Assembly: GCF_900103485.1 (NCBI RefSeq) | Contig: NZ_FNHW01000001.1 | Location: 3,307,057 to 3,371,056 of the forward strand | Length of the DNA: 64,000 bases | From: Fictibacillus solisalsi | Lineage (GTDB): Bacteria > Bacillota > Bacilli > Bacillales > Fictibacillaceae | Direction of reading: 5' to 3' | In this document: positions 1-8,488 of the stretch, piece after piece | Layout: every line of letters starts with the position of its first letter | Position numbering within the stretch: position 1 is the stretch's first letter | Notes under the pieces: generated by a model | Told to the model about the DNA's origin: nothing | Database searches by the model: none | Seen by the model: the letters and a program-made list of their open reading frames with translations, nothing else | Program-made: the position numbers and the translations under genes

Positions 1-1
1 T

Positions 2-1465
2 GCACAGCCTCTTTTTGTTGCGGGATTTTGCATTATTGGTTCGATCCTTGCGTTAAGCCTGATCCATAATTATGCGTTTGGCAACGAGATTCCACAAACT
101 CAAGTCGTATATGCCAAGGATGGATTCAACGCCCTTGGGCGCGCGCCATTTCAACCTTCTTCCCGTTTTTGGTTTGGCACCGACCAGTTTGGGTATGAAC
201 TGCTTTATAAAATTGCGTCAGGTGCCAAGTATACGATTGGACTTGCCTTCTTCATCAGCCTGGCCCGGCTTCTCCTATCCTTTGCCGGTGGTTATTTGTT
301 TTTCATCATGAATCGCAAAGCAAAGGAATGGATCAAAGGGCTGGTGGATTCCACCCATTACATACCGGTTGCACTGCTTTGTTATTTTATTCTGTTTACG
401 GTTGTTCTTTCAGAAGGCCTGACGTTTTGGCAAAAAGGCTTCTTTTACATTCTGATCTTGACGCTCGTTGCCGTTCCTGCGGTGTCTGTGATGATCGGCT
501 CGGAAATGGAGCTGATTAGTTACCGTGAGTTTATAACGAGCGCGAAAGTTCTCGGAGGCAGCCGTTTTCATGTCTTTTCCAGGCATATCCTTCCGCACAT
601 GCTGCCGAAATTGTGGTTTATCTACATTCAGCAAATCATGTATGTCCTGATTTTATTTGCCCACCTTGGGCTGCTGCAGATCTTTTTTGGCGGCACTGTT
701 CTTGAAGAGTACACGGTCTTTGGCGGAGACCTTTTACCGAAGTCCATGTCCAATGAGTGGTCCGGCCTGATTGGTTCCTACTACCGGCAAATGATGCTCC
801 GGCCGTATCTTCTTATCATTCCTGTACTGTTCTTTGCGGTTTCCATTTTCGGGGTCAACCTGATGCTTGAGGGGCTGAAGAGGGCCATTGAGGATTTACA
901 GTGGCGAAGAAAGAAGTACTTTCATCCCGCCTCCCTCGTCATCGTCGCTGTAGCGGTTGGCTTTTGTTTCTTTGCCGTTCATAAGTTTTCGGATGACTTT
1001 GGACAAAGAGCAAAAGCCGCCGCATCACAGAAAGCGGAAGCGGAGAAAACAGAACGAAAGATTTCCATTGTGGAACTCGACAGTGAAACGATCAGCCAAT
1101 TTGAAGACGGAATGATCAATGGGGTCAGAGAATACTATATTGGCGGACCAATGGAACGGTCGATCATTAACACCGTTTACGGTAAGCCGATAAAAGTGAA
1201 AGATTATGAGAAACGAACGGACTATTATTACAAGGAAGACGGCTACCAAATTATTATTTCCTCCGGGTTGAGCCGGGTGATCAACCGCATGCAGGTTGAA
1301 TACGACAGCCCCCGTGACGATATTAAAAAGGCGATGAAAACAAAACCAATGAAAGAGACGAAAGATTCTTTGTCGTATCTAAAAGGACGATATCTTGTTC
1401 TTTTCACCCAAAAATCGAAGGGCCACTGGTGGTTAAGCCTCCAGGATCAGTATTATTTCAAGTAA
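2..1465 (+). CDS. ABC transporter permease, OppC/DppC type (5' end missing)
   Basis: The reading frame is open from the window edge, so the first residues lie upstream; internal ATGs such as the one at 305 are not the start. Near the N-terminus it reads FWFGTDQFGYELL, the PSSxFWFGTDxxGRD-like block of OppC/DppC inner-membrane permeases. Hydrophobic segments follow, with an EAA-like loop (EFITSAKVLGGSRFHVFSRHI) at about 528-590. This class imports peptides or nickel with a second permease, ATPases and a binding protein, presumably encoded upstream. Odd: after the usual last membrane segment there is one more (about 920-990), then a hydrophilic tail of about 155 residues that should lie outside the cell. 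OppC proteins normally end without it. Substrate unknown. Confidence 0.85.
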   Translation, partial: AQPLFVAGFCIIGSILALSLIHNYAFGNEIPQTQVVYAKDGFNALGRAPFQPSSRFWFGTDQFGYELLYKIASGAKYTIGLAFFISLARLLLSFAGGYLFFIMNRKAKEWIKGLVDSTHYIPVALLCYFILFTVVLSEGLTFWQKGFFYILILTLVAVPAVSVMIGSEMELISYREFITSAKVLGGSRFHVFSRHILPHMLPKLWFIYIQQIMYVLILFAHLGLLQIFFGGTVLEEYTVFGGDLLPKSMSNEWSGLIGSYYRQMMLRPYLLIIPVLFFAVSIFGVNLMLEGLKRAIEDLQWRRKKYFHPASLVIVAVAVGFCFFAVHKFSDDFGQRAKAAASQKAEAEKTERKISIVELDSETISQFEDGMINGVREYYIGGPMERSIINTVYGKPIKVKDYEKRTDYYYKEDGYQIIISSGLSRVINRMQVEYDSPRDDIKKAMKTKPMKETKDSLSYLKGRYLVLFTQKSKGHWWLSLQDQYYFK

Positions 1466-1472
1466 ATGATGA

Positions 1473-1508
1473 AAACCGCACCGGATTTAGGTTCCGGCGC
1501 GGTTTTTT
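1473..1508 (+). terminator. intrinsic terminator of the permease operon
   Basis: GC-rich inverted repeat (AAACCGCACCGGA / TCCGGCGCGGTTT) followed by a T run, a few bases after the permease stop codon. Confidence 0.85.
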
Positions 1509-1836
1509 GGTTGTGAGGCAAGCCATGGATAACTCACACCTCACATTCCTTAACACTCCAAAGTATTACTAAGAAATACTTGTGTTTATAGATAAATTCC
1601 CCCATGCACAGTTTGGCATGTCCCTGGAGTCTTATCTATATTTCCCCGGAAATTCGACAGCAATTTAATACACAATATTTTCGTAATCTGATTGGTAAAT
1701 ATCGGGAATTGGAGCGTATCGGTGACCGATACACCGGAATTTCTGTAAAGAAATACCAGATTGACCTATAGAGATGTATCGCTATACGATATAGGAAGTT
1801 TGTTTGACGGCTGCCAGGCATTATTTCGAGAACGAA
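1509..1836. other. 328-bp non-coding stretch with a perfect palindrome
   Basis: No convincing gene. It holds a perfect 17-bp palindrome, GTATCGGTGACCGATAC, at 1716-1732. Related fragments lie nearby: ATATCGGGAATT just before it, CACCGGAATTTC just after it, and CGATATAGGAAG further on. A short leftward frame of 88 codons overlaps this stretch but has no good ribosome binding site and no recognisable protein. Confidence 0.5.
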
Positions 1837-1868
1837 GCAAAAAAAGCCTGCAGCCCTGCTGCACGCTT
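1837..1868 (-). terminator. terminator of the DUF4176 gene
   Basis: On the minus strand, AAAGCGTGCAG pairs with CTGCAGGCTTT and is followed by a run of seven T. It lies just past the stop of the leftward DUF4176 gene. Confidence 0.8.
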
Positions 1869-1873
1869 TATCT

Positions 1874-2176
1874 TCAAACTCCCTCTTCACTAGTTTCTTC
1901 ATCTTCCCTTAACCTTTCGCGCTCAACTTCGAGTTTGATGCTCAGATCCTCTTCTTCCTCGGAGATATAGCCTTTATGAAGGATGGATTGGATTTTACAG
2001 TGCTGAAAGTAGATGTTGTTGTTGCTGTTGCTGTGTCCGGTTGGATAGCTGCACCCGATGTAGTCGAACAGCACTTCATCACCTGCAATCGGCATGCGGC
2101 CATAGATCATTACAGGTCGGTCTGAACCTTCCAGTGTAACAACCGTACCAATCGGCAGCGGGAATTTTTCTGTCAT
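1874..2176 (-). CDS. DUF4176 domain protein
   Basis: 100 residues. It opens LPIGTVVTLEGSDRPVMIYGR and continues with a YIGCSYPTGH block. This is the pattern of DUF4176, a small soluble domain family often encoded near type VII secretion (LXG/WXG100) genes in Firmicutes. The C-terminal third is highly charged (EEEEDLSIKLEVERERLREDEE) and probably helical. A strong ribosome binding site (AAGGAGGG) precedes the ATG, and a terminator follows. It stands alone here, with no LXG toxin or ESX gene in the window, so its biochemical role is unknown. Confidence 0.75.
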   Translation of the reverse strand: MTEKFPLPIGTVVTLEGSDRPVMIYGRMPIAGDEVLFDYIGCSYPTGHSNSNNNIYFQHCKIQSILHKGYISEEEEDLSIKLEVERERLREDEETSEEGV

Positions 2177-2334
2177 GGGTTACCCCACCCTCCTTCACTT
2201 TATTCTCTTCCATTTCTATCACGAGTTTTCACCCTCCATATCTATTCTCCTTCTTTCCCCGATTTTCAAGGATCTATCCCTGAAAAGAGCAATACTCCTC
2301 CAAATGGGTCTTATGCAGCCCATCACCGTTTTGC

Positions 2335-2340
2335 TATAAT
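2335..2340 (+). promoter_or_regulatory. candidate -10 box for the response regulator gene
   Basis: A perfect TATAAT about 35 bases before the ATG at 2375. No strong -35 box is visible at the expected distance (TATGCA/TTATGC), so only the -10 is supported. Confidence 0.5.
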
Positions 2341-2374
2341 ATGGTGAAAAAGGACAATCGTGTGGTGAACCAAA

Positions 2375-3064
2375 ATGTTTAAATTATTGCTTGTAGAAGA
2401 TGATACCTCACTGTTTCATGAGATGAAAGAACGGCTCAGCCAATGGTCTTATGAGATTTATGGTATCAGTGATTTTAACTCTGTGTTTCAGGAATATACA
2501 GACCTTAATCCCGACCTGGTGATCCTGGATATTCAGCTGCCTAAATACGACGGGTTTCATTGGTGCCGGATGATTCGCTCGCATTCCAACGTACCCATTA
2601 TCTTTTTATCGTCACGTGACCATCCATCGGATATGGTCATGTCCATGCAGTTTGGAGCGGATGATTTTGTTCAAAAGCCCTTCCATTTTGATGTGCTCAT
2701 TGCCAAAATACAGGCGATTCTCCGCCGTGTATATAACTATAGTGCAGAAAAAACAGAATTCCGGACGTGGGCCGGAGCTACGGTCGATTATGACCGAAAC
2801 ACAGTATCCAATGACAGGGGCACCGTTGAACTGACAAAAAACGAGATGTTTATCCTGAAATTGCTTATTGAACAAAAAAATAAAATTGTAAGCAGGGACC
2901 ACCTCATTAACAGCCTCTGGGACGATAAGCGGTTTATCAGCGACAACACCCTTACCGTGAATGTGAATCGCTTACGAAAAAAATTAGAGGAAATTGGATT
3001 GGGCAGCTCTATCGAAACAAAGGTTGGCCAGGGTTATATGGCTCTTGAAGAGGGCATTTCATGA
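2375..3064 (+). CDS. Bce-type response regulator (OmpR family)
   Basis: 229 residues. The N-terminal receiver domain has the acidic pair VEDD at 7-10, the phospho-acceptor Asp52 in VILDIQLPKYDG, and a conserved Lys in FVQKPF. A C-terminal winged helix (LTKNEMFILKLLIE to TKVGQGYMA) is of the OmpR/PhoB type. The gene overlaps the next one by 4 bases (ATGA), so the two are translationally coupled. Size and partners match the BceR/YxdJ/PsdR group, which controls peptide-antibiotic detoxification transporters. It should bind the inverted repeat at 4059-4080. Confidence 0.93.
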   Translation: MFKLLLVEDDTSLFHEMKERLSQWSYEIYGISDFNSVFQEYTDLNPDLVILDIQLPKYDGFHWCRMIRSHSNVPIIFLSSRDHPSDMVMSMQFGADDFVQKPFHFDVLIAKIQAILRRVYNYSAEKTEFRTWAGATVDYDRNTVSNDRGTVELTKNEMFILKLLIEQKNKIVSRDHLINSLWDDKRFISDNTLTVNVNRLRKKLEEIGLGSSIETKVGQGYMALEEGIS

Positions 3065-4065
3065 TTCGCTCCTTTATAACCGAACGGCGCAGCTGGATAG
3101 CTGCTTACCTCGTTCTTCAGTTTGCCATTCTTTCTGTTTGTTATATTGATTCTTCTATCCCTGTCAGTTCCGTGCTTTATGTGATTTTCCTGTCCCTGAT
3201 TCTGTTCATCCTCTTTTTGGCCTATCGGTATCATAAGGAAACGAAATTCTATCAGCGTTTGCAGGAGCGGGAGAACGATTTTGATTTGACGAGCCTGCCG
3301 GAAGCGGAAACGCCGTTTGAAAAAATCATAGAGAACAGCCTGGTGAGCCAGAGTACATATTTAAAGAAAAAAGCAGCTTTTTATCAAGAAGAAACAGAAG
3401 AGGCAAAAGACGATCTGCTGGGATGGATACATGAAGTAAAAACACCGCTGACTGCTCTCCGGTTGATGATCGACCGCCTGGAGGATGAAAAGCTGAAAAA
3501 TCCTTTTCTGTATGAATGGCTTCGTATTCATTATCTTCTGGACCAGCAGCTTCACCAGAAACGCCTTCCTTTTATGGAAAATGATCTGTATGTGGAAAAA
3601 GTGGACCTGGAGGATCTTTTGTTCTCGGAAATAAAAACCCTTCAATCGTGGTGCATTCAAAAAGGGATCGGGTTTGATTTGAAGCTGGAAGAAGCCGTTG
3701 TGTTAAGTGACAGCAAATGGCTCTCTTTCATTGTAAGGCAGCTGCTGACAAATGCCGTCAAATACAGCAAGGAGTCCGATATCGTCATATCCACCGGAAA
3801 GCACGGCGAAAGGGTGTTTCTCCAGATTGCGGATGATGGCCGTGGAATTGATCCGAAAGACCTGCCAAGAATCTTTGACAAGGGATTTACTTCAACAGCG
3901 CACCACGGGGATCATGCAGCTACAGGCATGGGATTGTACCTGGCAAAAAAAGCAGCTGTCCCTTTGTTGATGGAGATTGAGGTACAATCCGAACTGGGTA
4001 AAGGAACTACATTCACGCTTTTGTTTCCCAAACCAAACGACTTCTTGAAGATTACGGGCATGTGA
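3061..4065 (+). CDS. Bce-type intramembrane-sensing histidine kinase
   Basis: 334 residues. Two membrane segments lie within residues 11-55 with almost no external loop, the hallmark of intramembrane-sensing kinases, which detect their signal through the partner ABC permease. The phospho-acceptor is His124 in GWIHEVKTPLTAL. The ATP-binding domain has an N box (LLTNAVKYS), G1 (DDGRGI), F (IFDKGF) and G2 (TGMGLYLAKK). The stop codon lies inside the operator that precedes the ATPase gene. Confidence 0.93.
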   Translation: MIRSFITERRSWIAAYLVLQFAILSVCYIDSSIPVSSVLYVIFLSLILFILFLAYRYHKETKFYQRLQERENDFDLTSLPEAETPFEKIIENSLVSQSTYLKKKAAFYQEETEEAKDDLLGWIHEVKTPLTALRLMIDRLEDEKLKNPFLYEWLRIHYLLDQQLHQKRLPFMENDLYVEKVDLEDLLFSEIKTLQSWCIQKGIGFDLKLEEAVVLSDSKWLSFIVRQLLTNAVKYSKESDIVISTGKHGERVFLQIADDGRGIDPKDLPRIFDKGFTSTAHHGDHAATGMGLYLAKKAAVPLLMEIEVQSELGKGTTFTLLFPKPNDFLKITGM

Positions 4066-4080
4066 CATCTTTGTCACATG
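4059..4080. promoter_or_regulatory. operator for the Bce-type regulator
   Basis: A perfect inverted repeat with 9-bp arms and a 4-bp spacer (CATGTGACA-N4-TGTCACATG). It fits the known BceR-family site TNACA-N4-TGTNA. It overlaps the kinase stop codon and lies 90-110 bases before the ATPase start. Confidence 0.8.
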
Positions 4081-4129
4081 CTTTTCCCTTTTGTTCGGCG
4101 AAACGAAGGAAGTGAGCATTCTTTCCTTT

Positions 4130-4135
4130 TATACT
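4130..4135 (+). promoter_or_regulatory. candidate -10 box of the ABC transporter operon
   Basis: TATACT 50 bases downstream of the operator. The hexamer 17 bases upstream (AGGAAG) is a poor -35 box, as expected for a promoter that needs the activator bound at 4059-4080. Confidence 0.5.
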
Positions 4136-4169
4136 TTAGATATCAAGAAACAAAAGGAGTGCAGGACGC

Positions 4170-4931
4170 ATGACCATATTAGAGGCAAAAAACCTACACA
4201 AAAGCTACGGCAATAAATTTAACAAACAGGAAGTGCTAAAGGGACTCGATTTCAGTTTTGAAAAAGGAGAATTCGTCAGCATTATGGGACCATCCGGTTC
4301 AGGGAAAACGACCCTTTTGAACGTCCTTTCTTCCATTGACCGGATCAACAGCGGCTCCGTCATGATTGAAGGCAATGAGATTACCGGGATGAAAGAAAAA
4401 CAACTTGCTGAATTTCGCAAGCATCATCTCGGGTTTATCTTTCAGGAATATAATCTGCTCGATACATTGACGGTAAAAGAAAACATACTGCTGCCATTGT
4501 CCGTGACAAAAACCTCCCCCGCAGAGGCCGATCACCGGTTCAATACCATTGCGAACGAGCTCGGCATCTACGAGCTGAAGGACAAATACCCGAACGAAAT
4601 TTCCGGCGGACAGAAACAGCGTACATCCGCTGCACGGGCATTTATTCACGAGCCGAGCATCATCTTTGCCGATGAGCCGACAGGTGCACTGGATTCGAAA
4701 TCAGCTTCCGACCTGCTGAACAAGCTCGCTGAGCTGAACCGGAGCCGTAATGCAACGATCATCATGGTTACCCACGATCCTGTGGCCGCCAGCTATTGCA
4801 GCCGCATCCTTTTTATTAAGGATGGGCAGCTATACACCCAGCTTCACAAAGGAAACCAGACGAGACAGGAATTTTTCAAGGACGTTATGAAAACACAAGG
4901 TGTGCTTGGCGGTGTTCAGAATGAGCATTAA
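4170..4931 (+). CDS. Bce-type ABC transporter ATP-binding protein
   Basis: 253 residues, a cytoplasmic ATPase of the MacB/LolD-like class. Walker A GPSGSGKT is at 40-47, the signature is ISGGQKQR, Walker B is IIFADEPTG with D-loop ALDS, and the switch His is in MVTHD. AAAGGAG lies 8-9 bases before the ATG. It pairs with the permease that overlaps its 3' end and should power removal of peptide antibiotics from their lipid-cycle targets (known for BceAB), while relaying flux information to the kinase. Confidence 0.93.
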   Translation: MTILEAKNLHKSYGNKFNKQEVLKGLDFSFEKGEFVSIMGPSGSGKTTLLNVLSSIDRINSGSVMIEGNEITGMKEKQLAEFRKHHLGFIFQEYNLLDTLTVKENILLPLSVTKTSPAEADHRFNTIANELGIYELKDKYPNEISGGQKQRTSAARAFIHEPSIIFADEPTGALDSKSASDLLNKLAELNRSRNATIIMVTHDPVAASYCSRILFIKDGQLYTQLHKGNQTRQEFFKDVMKTQGVLGGVQNEH

Positions 4932-6870
4932 TCAACTGATCTTCCGCAATCTGAAAAAAAACCTGAAAAACTATTACCTTTATGTCTTTGCCCTGATTTT
5001 CAGTGCCGCCCTTTATTTTGCTTTTGTAACTCTGCAGTACGATCCGTCCATGGATGAGACGAAAGGATCCCTTAAAGGAGCGGCAGCACTCAGAGCAGCT
5101 TCCGTTTTGCTTGTTGCCATTGTTACCATCTTTTTGTTATATGCAAATAAAATTTTCATCAAAAGACGAAGCAAGGAAATCGGATTGTTTCAGCTGATCG
5201 GCATGACCAAAAGCAAGATTTTCCGTATTCTTACGGCCGAGAATTTCCTGCTATACTTCGGTTCAGTTCTCTTGGGCATCCTATTCGGATTCGCCTTCTC
5301 AAAGCTTGCCATCATGATTTTATATAAGGTGACCGGTGTGGAAGCCATTGCCACCCTGCATTTCTCAGCAGAGGCGTTGGTCCAGACCTTTATCGTCTTT
5401 ATAGGAATCTACGTTTTGATCATGCTAACGAACTTTATTTTTATTAAAAGGCAAACCATTTTGTCGCTGTTCCGTGTCGTTTCATCGACAGAAAGCAAAG
5501 TAAAGAAAATCTCCGTGCTGGAGATCATCATGGGTATATTAGGTCTGGTTCTCATCATTGCGGGATATTATGTATCCTCCAAGCTGTTCGGCGGGGATTT
5601 CAACTCCATGACCAAGCTGTTTGTCGCGATGATCGCCATTCTTGGTTCGGTGATTCTCGGTACGTACTTATTCTATAAAGGATCTGTCCGTTTCACATTC
5701 AATCTGATCCGCAAAAAGAAAAATGGCTACCTGTCCGTCAACGAGGTTCTCTCCCTTTCATCCATCATGTTCCGGATGAAATCGAACGCTCTCCTATTGA
5801 CAATCATAACGACTGTATCCGCTCTCGCTATCGGGCTGTTGTCATTAAGCTATATTTCCTATTATTCTGCTGAAAAAACAGCCAAAAACTATGTGCCGAA
5901 TCAATTTTCATTTACAAGCAAGGATGCGTCAGAACGGTTTAAAGACATCCTGCAGAAGAACCAAATCGCTTTCTCTGATACAACCATAGATGTGCTTCAA
6001 GTAGAGGCGGACCTTTCTTCTGTGATGGAGACCAAGATCGAGGCCACCTCCTCAAGTACTGGAATTGATCCTTCAAAAACTCAACTTTCGGTTATCAGTG
6101 ACTCCAGTACAAAAGGCGAAAATGTATCACCTAAGGAGATGTATTTCACCGGCGTGTCCGATTTGCAAAAAACCTTTTTTAACTTAAAAGACTCCGGGCG
6201 CATAGTATGGAAATCAAAAAAGGAAAAAATCCTTCAAAATTATATTGGCATGAAAAAAGATTCTGTCATTTCGATTCCTTTTACAGGAGGCTTGCCGACA
6301 GCCGTTGTTAATGATTCTGTGTTTCAAAAGCTAAAAAAAGGAATGGATCCTTCTCTGCAAAAGGAATTCACCCGTTACACCGGAATTGACATCAAAAATG
6401 AAAGCCAGCTCAAAAAAGCGAATACGCTCTTTCAAGATCAGCACTTTAAAGGAGGGCAATCCTCACGCCTTGAAACCATCCAGAGCCAAAAGAAAAACAT
6501 GGGGCTTACGATGTTTATCGTTGGTTTCCTTGGACTGACTTTCCTGATTACATCAGGTTGTATCCTTTACTTCAAACAGATGGATGAGAGTGAAGAAGAA
6601 AAGCCAAACTACACCATCTTACGGAAGCTCGGTTTCACACGGGGAGACCTGGTAAAAGGGATTCAGTTCAAGCAAATGTTTAATTTCGGAATCCCATTGG
6701 TATTGGGCCTGATCCACAGTTATTTCGCCGTAAAATCCGGATGGTTCTTTTTCGGAACCGAATTATGGGCTCCGATTATTATCGTTATGGTTCTGTACAC
6801 TGCACTTTATTCCATCTTCGGAATCCTGTCGGTTGTTTATTATAAAAAAGTAATCAAAGAAGCATTATAG
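4921..6870 (+). CDS. Bce-type ABC transporter permease
   Basis: I place the start at ATG 4921 ([19 protein letters not shown]), typical of the family. It overlaps the ATPase gene by 11 bases. The 649 residues carry two FtsX-like halves. The large external domain of about 200 residues, lying roughly between residues 320 and 525, is the diagnostic feature of BceB/YxdM/PsdB permeases and the region thought to give antibiotic specificity. The substrate cannot be read from sequence. Confidence 0.92.
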   Translation: MSINQLIFRNLKKNLKNYYLYVFALIFSAALYFAFVTLQYDPSMDETKGSLKGAAALRAASVLLVAIVTIFLLYANKIFIKRRSKEIGLFQLIGMTKSKIFRILTAENFLLYFGSVLLGILFGFAFSKLAIMILYKVTGVEAIATLHFSAEALVQTFIVFIGIYVLIMLTNFIFIKRQTILSLFRVVSSTESKVKKISVLEIIMGILGLVLIIAGYYVSSKLFGGDFNSMTKLFVAMIAILGSVILGTYLFYKGSVRFTFNLIRKKKNGYLSVNEVLSLSSIMFRMKSNALLLTIITTVSALAIGLLSLSYISYYSAEKTAKNYVPNQFSFTSKDASERFKDILQKNQIAFSDTTIDVLQVEADLSSVMETKIEATSSSTGIDPSKTQLSVISDSSTKGENVSPKEMYFTGVSDLQKTFFNLKDSGRIVWKSKKEKILQNYIGMKKDSVISIPFTGGLPTAVVNDSVFQKLKKGMDPSLQKEFTRYTGIDIKNESQLKKANTLFQDQHFKGGQSSRLETIQSQKKNMGLTMFIVGFLGLTFLITSGCILYFKQMDESEEEKPNYTILRKLGFTRGDLVKGIQFKQMFNFGIPLVLGLIHSYFAVKSGWFFFGTELWAPIIIVMVLYTALYSIFGILSVVYYKKVIKEAL

Positions 6871-6873
6871 GAG

Positions 6874-6907
6874 AACGCTCCGGGCTGTATGGCACGGGGC
6901 GTTTTTT
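6874..6907 (+). terminator. terminator of the Bce module
   Basis: AACGCTCCGGGC pairs with GCACGGGGCGTT (one wobble, one mismatch) and is followed by a T run, directly after the permease stop. Confidence 0.8.
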
Positions 6908-6918
6908 CATGCCTTGAT

Positions 6919-6932
6919 TGTAAGCGTTTCCC
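6919..6932 (+). promoter_or_regulatory. cre site (CcpA) before the SDR gene
   Basis: TGTAAGCGTTTCCC matches the cre consensus TGWAARCGYTWNCW at 13 of 14 positions. It lies 70-83 bases before the start codon, near where a -35 box would sit, so carbon catabolite repression is likely. Confidence 0.65.
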
Positions 6933-7001
6933 CGCCGCATCCTATGTTTACTCTACATACTTTGGAGGAATACACCCTACAGATTAAAGGAGGCAGTTAC
7001 G

Positions 7002-7823
7002 ATGGGAAGACTTGAAAACAAAATTGCGGTTGTGACGGGGTCAGCAACCGGGATCGGAGCAGGGACGGTTAAGCTCTTTGCCAAAGAAGGAGCAATTGTT
7101 ATTTGCGCCGATATCAATGATGACGATAATCACAAAACGGTAGATGAAATTATCAGTGCAGGGGGAAAAGCGGAGGCCTGCCATGTGGACGTATCCAGTG
7201 AGGAAAGTGTGGTTGAATTCGCAAACCATCTCAAAGAAAAGTATAAGCATATTGATGTATTGTTTAACAATGCCGGCGTGGATGCAGAAGGCGGAAAAGT
7301 GCATGAGTATCCCGTGGAGTTGTTCGACAAGATCCATTCTGTTGATTTAAGAGGAACGTTCTTAATGAGCAAATACTTGATTCCGCTGATGCTTGGCCGT
7401 AGGGGTTCCATCATCAATACGTCCTCCATGTCAGGGCGTGCGGCTGACTTGAACCGCTCGGGCTATAACGCCGCAAAAGGCGGTGTAACCAATTTCACGA
7501 AAGGAATGGCTGTCGATTACGCCCGCGAAGGCATCCGGGTGAACTCCATTTCACCGGGTACCATTGAAACGCCGCTCATCGATTCCCTTGCCGGAACAAA
7601 GGAAGAGGAATCCGGGAGACAGTTCCGGGAAACAAACAAATGGATCACCCCGCTTGGACGGCTGGGAACCCCTGAGGATATCGGCCATCTTGCCGTCTTT
7701 CTGGCCTCTGACGAGAGTGCTTATTTAACAGGTGAAGACATCACCATCGACGGCGGCATCATGGCCTACACCTGGCCTGGAAAGATGCTGATGGAAGAAG
7801 GATGGAAAGAAACAACCGAATAA
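7002..7823 (+). CDS. SDR-family oxidoreductase
   Basis: 273 residues, a classical short-chain dehydrogenase. The cofactor motif TGSATGIG is at 12-19 and NNAG at 89-92. The catalytic Ser142 (NTSSMSG), Tyr155 and Lys159 (YNAAK) are present, and the C-terminal IDGG is typical. An Asp after the second strand (CADIND) suggests NAD(H) preference. The family includes glucose 1-dehydrogenases and 3-oxoacyl-ACP reductases; the substrate cannot be assigned. Good ribosome binding site (AAAGGAGG) and a single-gene unit with its own terminator. Confidence 0.88.
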   Translation: MGRLENKIAVVTGSATGIGAGTVKLFAKEGAIVICADINDDDNHKTVDEIISAGGKAEACHVDVSSEESVVEFANHLKEKYKHIDVLFNNAGVDAEGGKVHEYPVELFDKIHSVDLRGTFLMSKYLIPLMLGRRGSIINTSSMSGRAADLNRSGYNAAKGGVTNFTKGMAVDYAREGIRVNSISPGTIETPLIDSLAGTKEEESGRQFRETNKWITPLGRLGTPEDIGHLAVFLASDESAYLTGEDITIDGGIMAYTWPGKMLMEEGWKETTE

Positions 7824-7831
7824 GCCGTCAG

Positions 7832-7865
7832 AAAGCCGCAAGCACTGATGCTTGCGGCTTTTTGT
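7832..7865 (+). terminator. terminator of the SDR gene
   Basis: AAAGCCGCAAGCA / TGCTTGCGGCTTT hairpin with a T run. Confidence 0.88.
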
Positions 7866-7921
7866 TTCATATTTTTCCTGTTGGCCATACTGATAACAGT
7901 AAAGGAAGGCAGGTGAAAGGG

Positions 7922-8488
7922 ATGGAACGAAAAATTCTGGTTTGGATAAGTCTGCTTTTTATGGCATTTATGCTGGGCTTGTTTATCTACTACCTTATGA
8001 AAGGCGATGCTTCCCGCTGGCAGGTTGCTCTCGGCGGAATAGCAGTCAGTGCGCTGCCCCTCAGCCTTCTTTTTCTGAAAAGGAACCCCTTTCCTAAGGT
8101 ACTTACCATCGGTTACTTTCTATTTCTTTTGTGTACTACATATCTTGGCAGCATTATGCAGTTTTATCTCAAATTTCCTTGGTGGGACACCACACTGCAT
8201 TTTTATAAAGGAGCATTCGTCGGCTTATGTGGCATGTCGCTTTACAAACGGTTCGTGCCCGAAAAGCTCCGGGACAGCGTATCTCCCTGGCTTTATTTTC
8301 TTTTCGTTCTCTCCTTATCATCCCTTGCCTCGGTCCTCTGGGAAATCTATGAATTTACCGGGGATCTGGTGGCTACCCACACGATGCAGCTGGGCGGGAA
8401 CAAAGATACCATGGGGGATCTCCTGGCCGGCGTAGCAGGCGGATTGACCGCTGCACTATACGCCAAATGGAGAGGTCATCGCGTTTAA
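7922..8488 (+). CDS. small integral membrane protein (possibly DUF2238/YjdF-like)
   Basis: ATG 7922 is preferred because a GAAAGG site precedes it and the longer in-frame extension is poor. 188 residues with five or six hydrophobic segments. Conserved-looking polar stretches are WWDTTLHFYKG, ASVLWEIYEFTGD and GNKDTMGDLLAGVAGG. A buried D/H/E/D set of this kind is seen in DUF2238/YjdF membrane proteins, but I am not certain of the family. Function unknown. Confidence 0.7.
   Translation: MERKILVWISLLFMAFMLGLFIYYLMKGDASRWQVALGGIAVSALPLSLLFLKRNPFPKVLTIGYFLFLLCTTYLGSIMQFYLKFPWWDTTLHFYKGAFVGLCGMSLYKRFVPEKLRDSVSPWLYFLFVLSLSSLASVLWEIYEFTGDLVATHTMQLGGNKDTMGDLLAGVAGGLTAALYAKWRGHRV

Noticed and set aside
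72-519. Short rightward frames (79 and 63 codons) at the window start
   Set aside because: They overlap the open permease frame that runs in from the edge, and their products are not protein-like.
1636-1902. 88-codon leftward frame overlapping the DUF4176 terminator
   Set aside because: No ribosome binding site, no family features, and it crosses a clear terminator.
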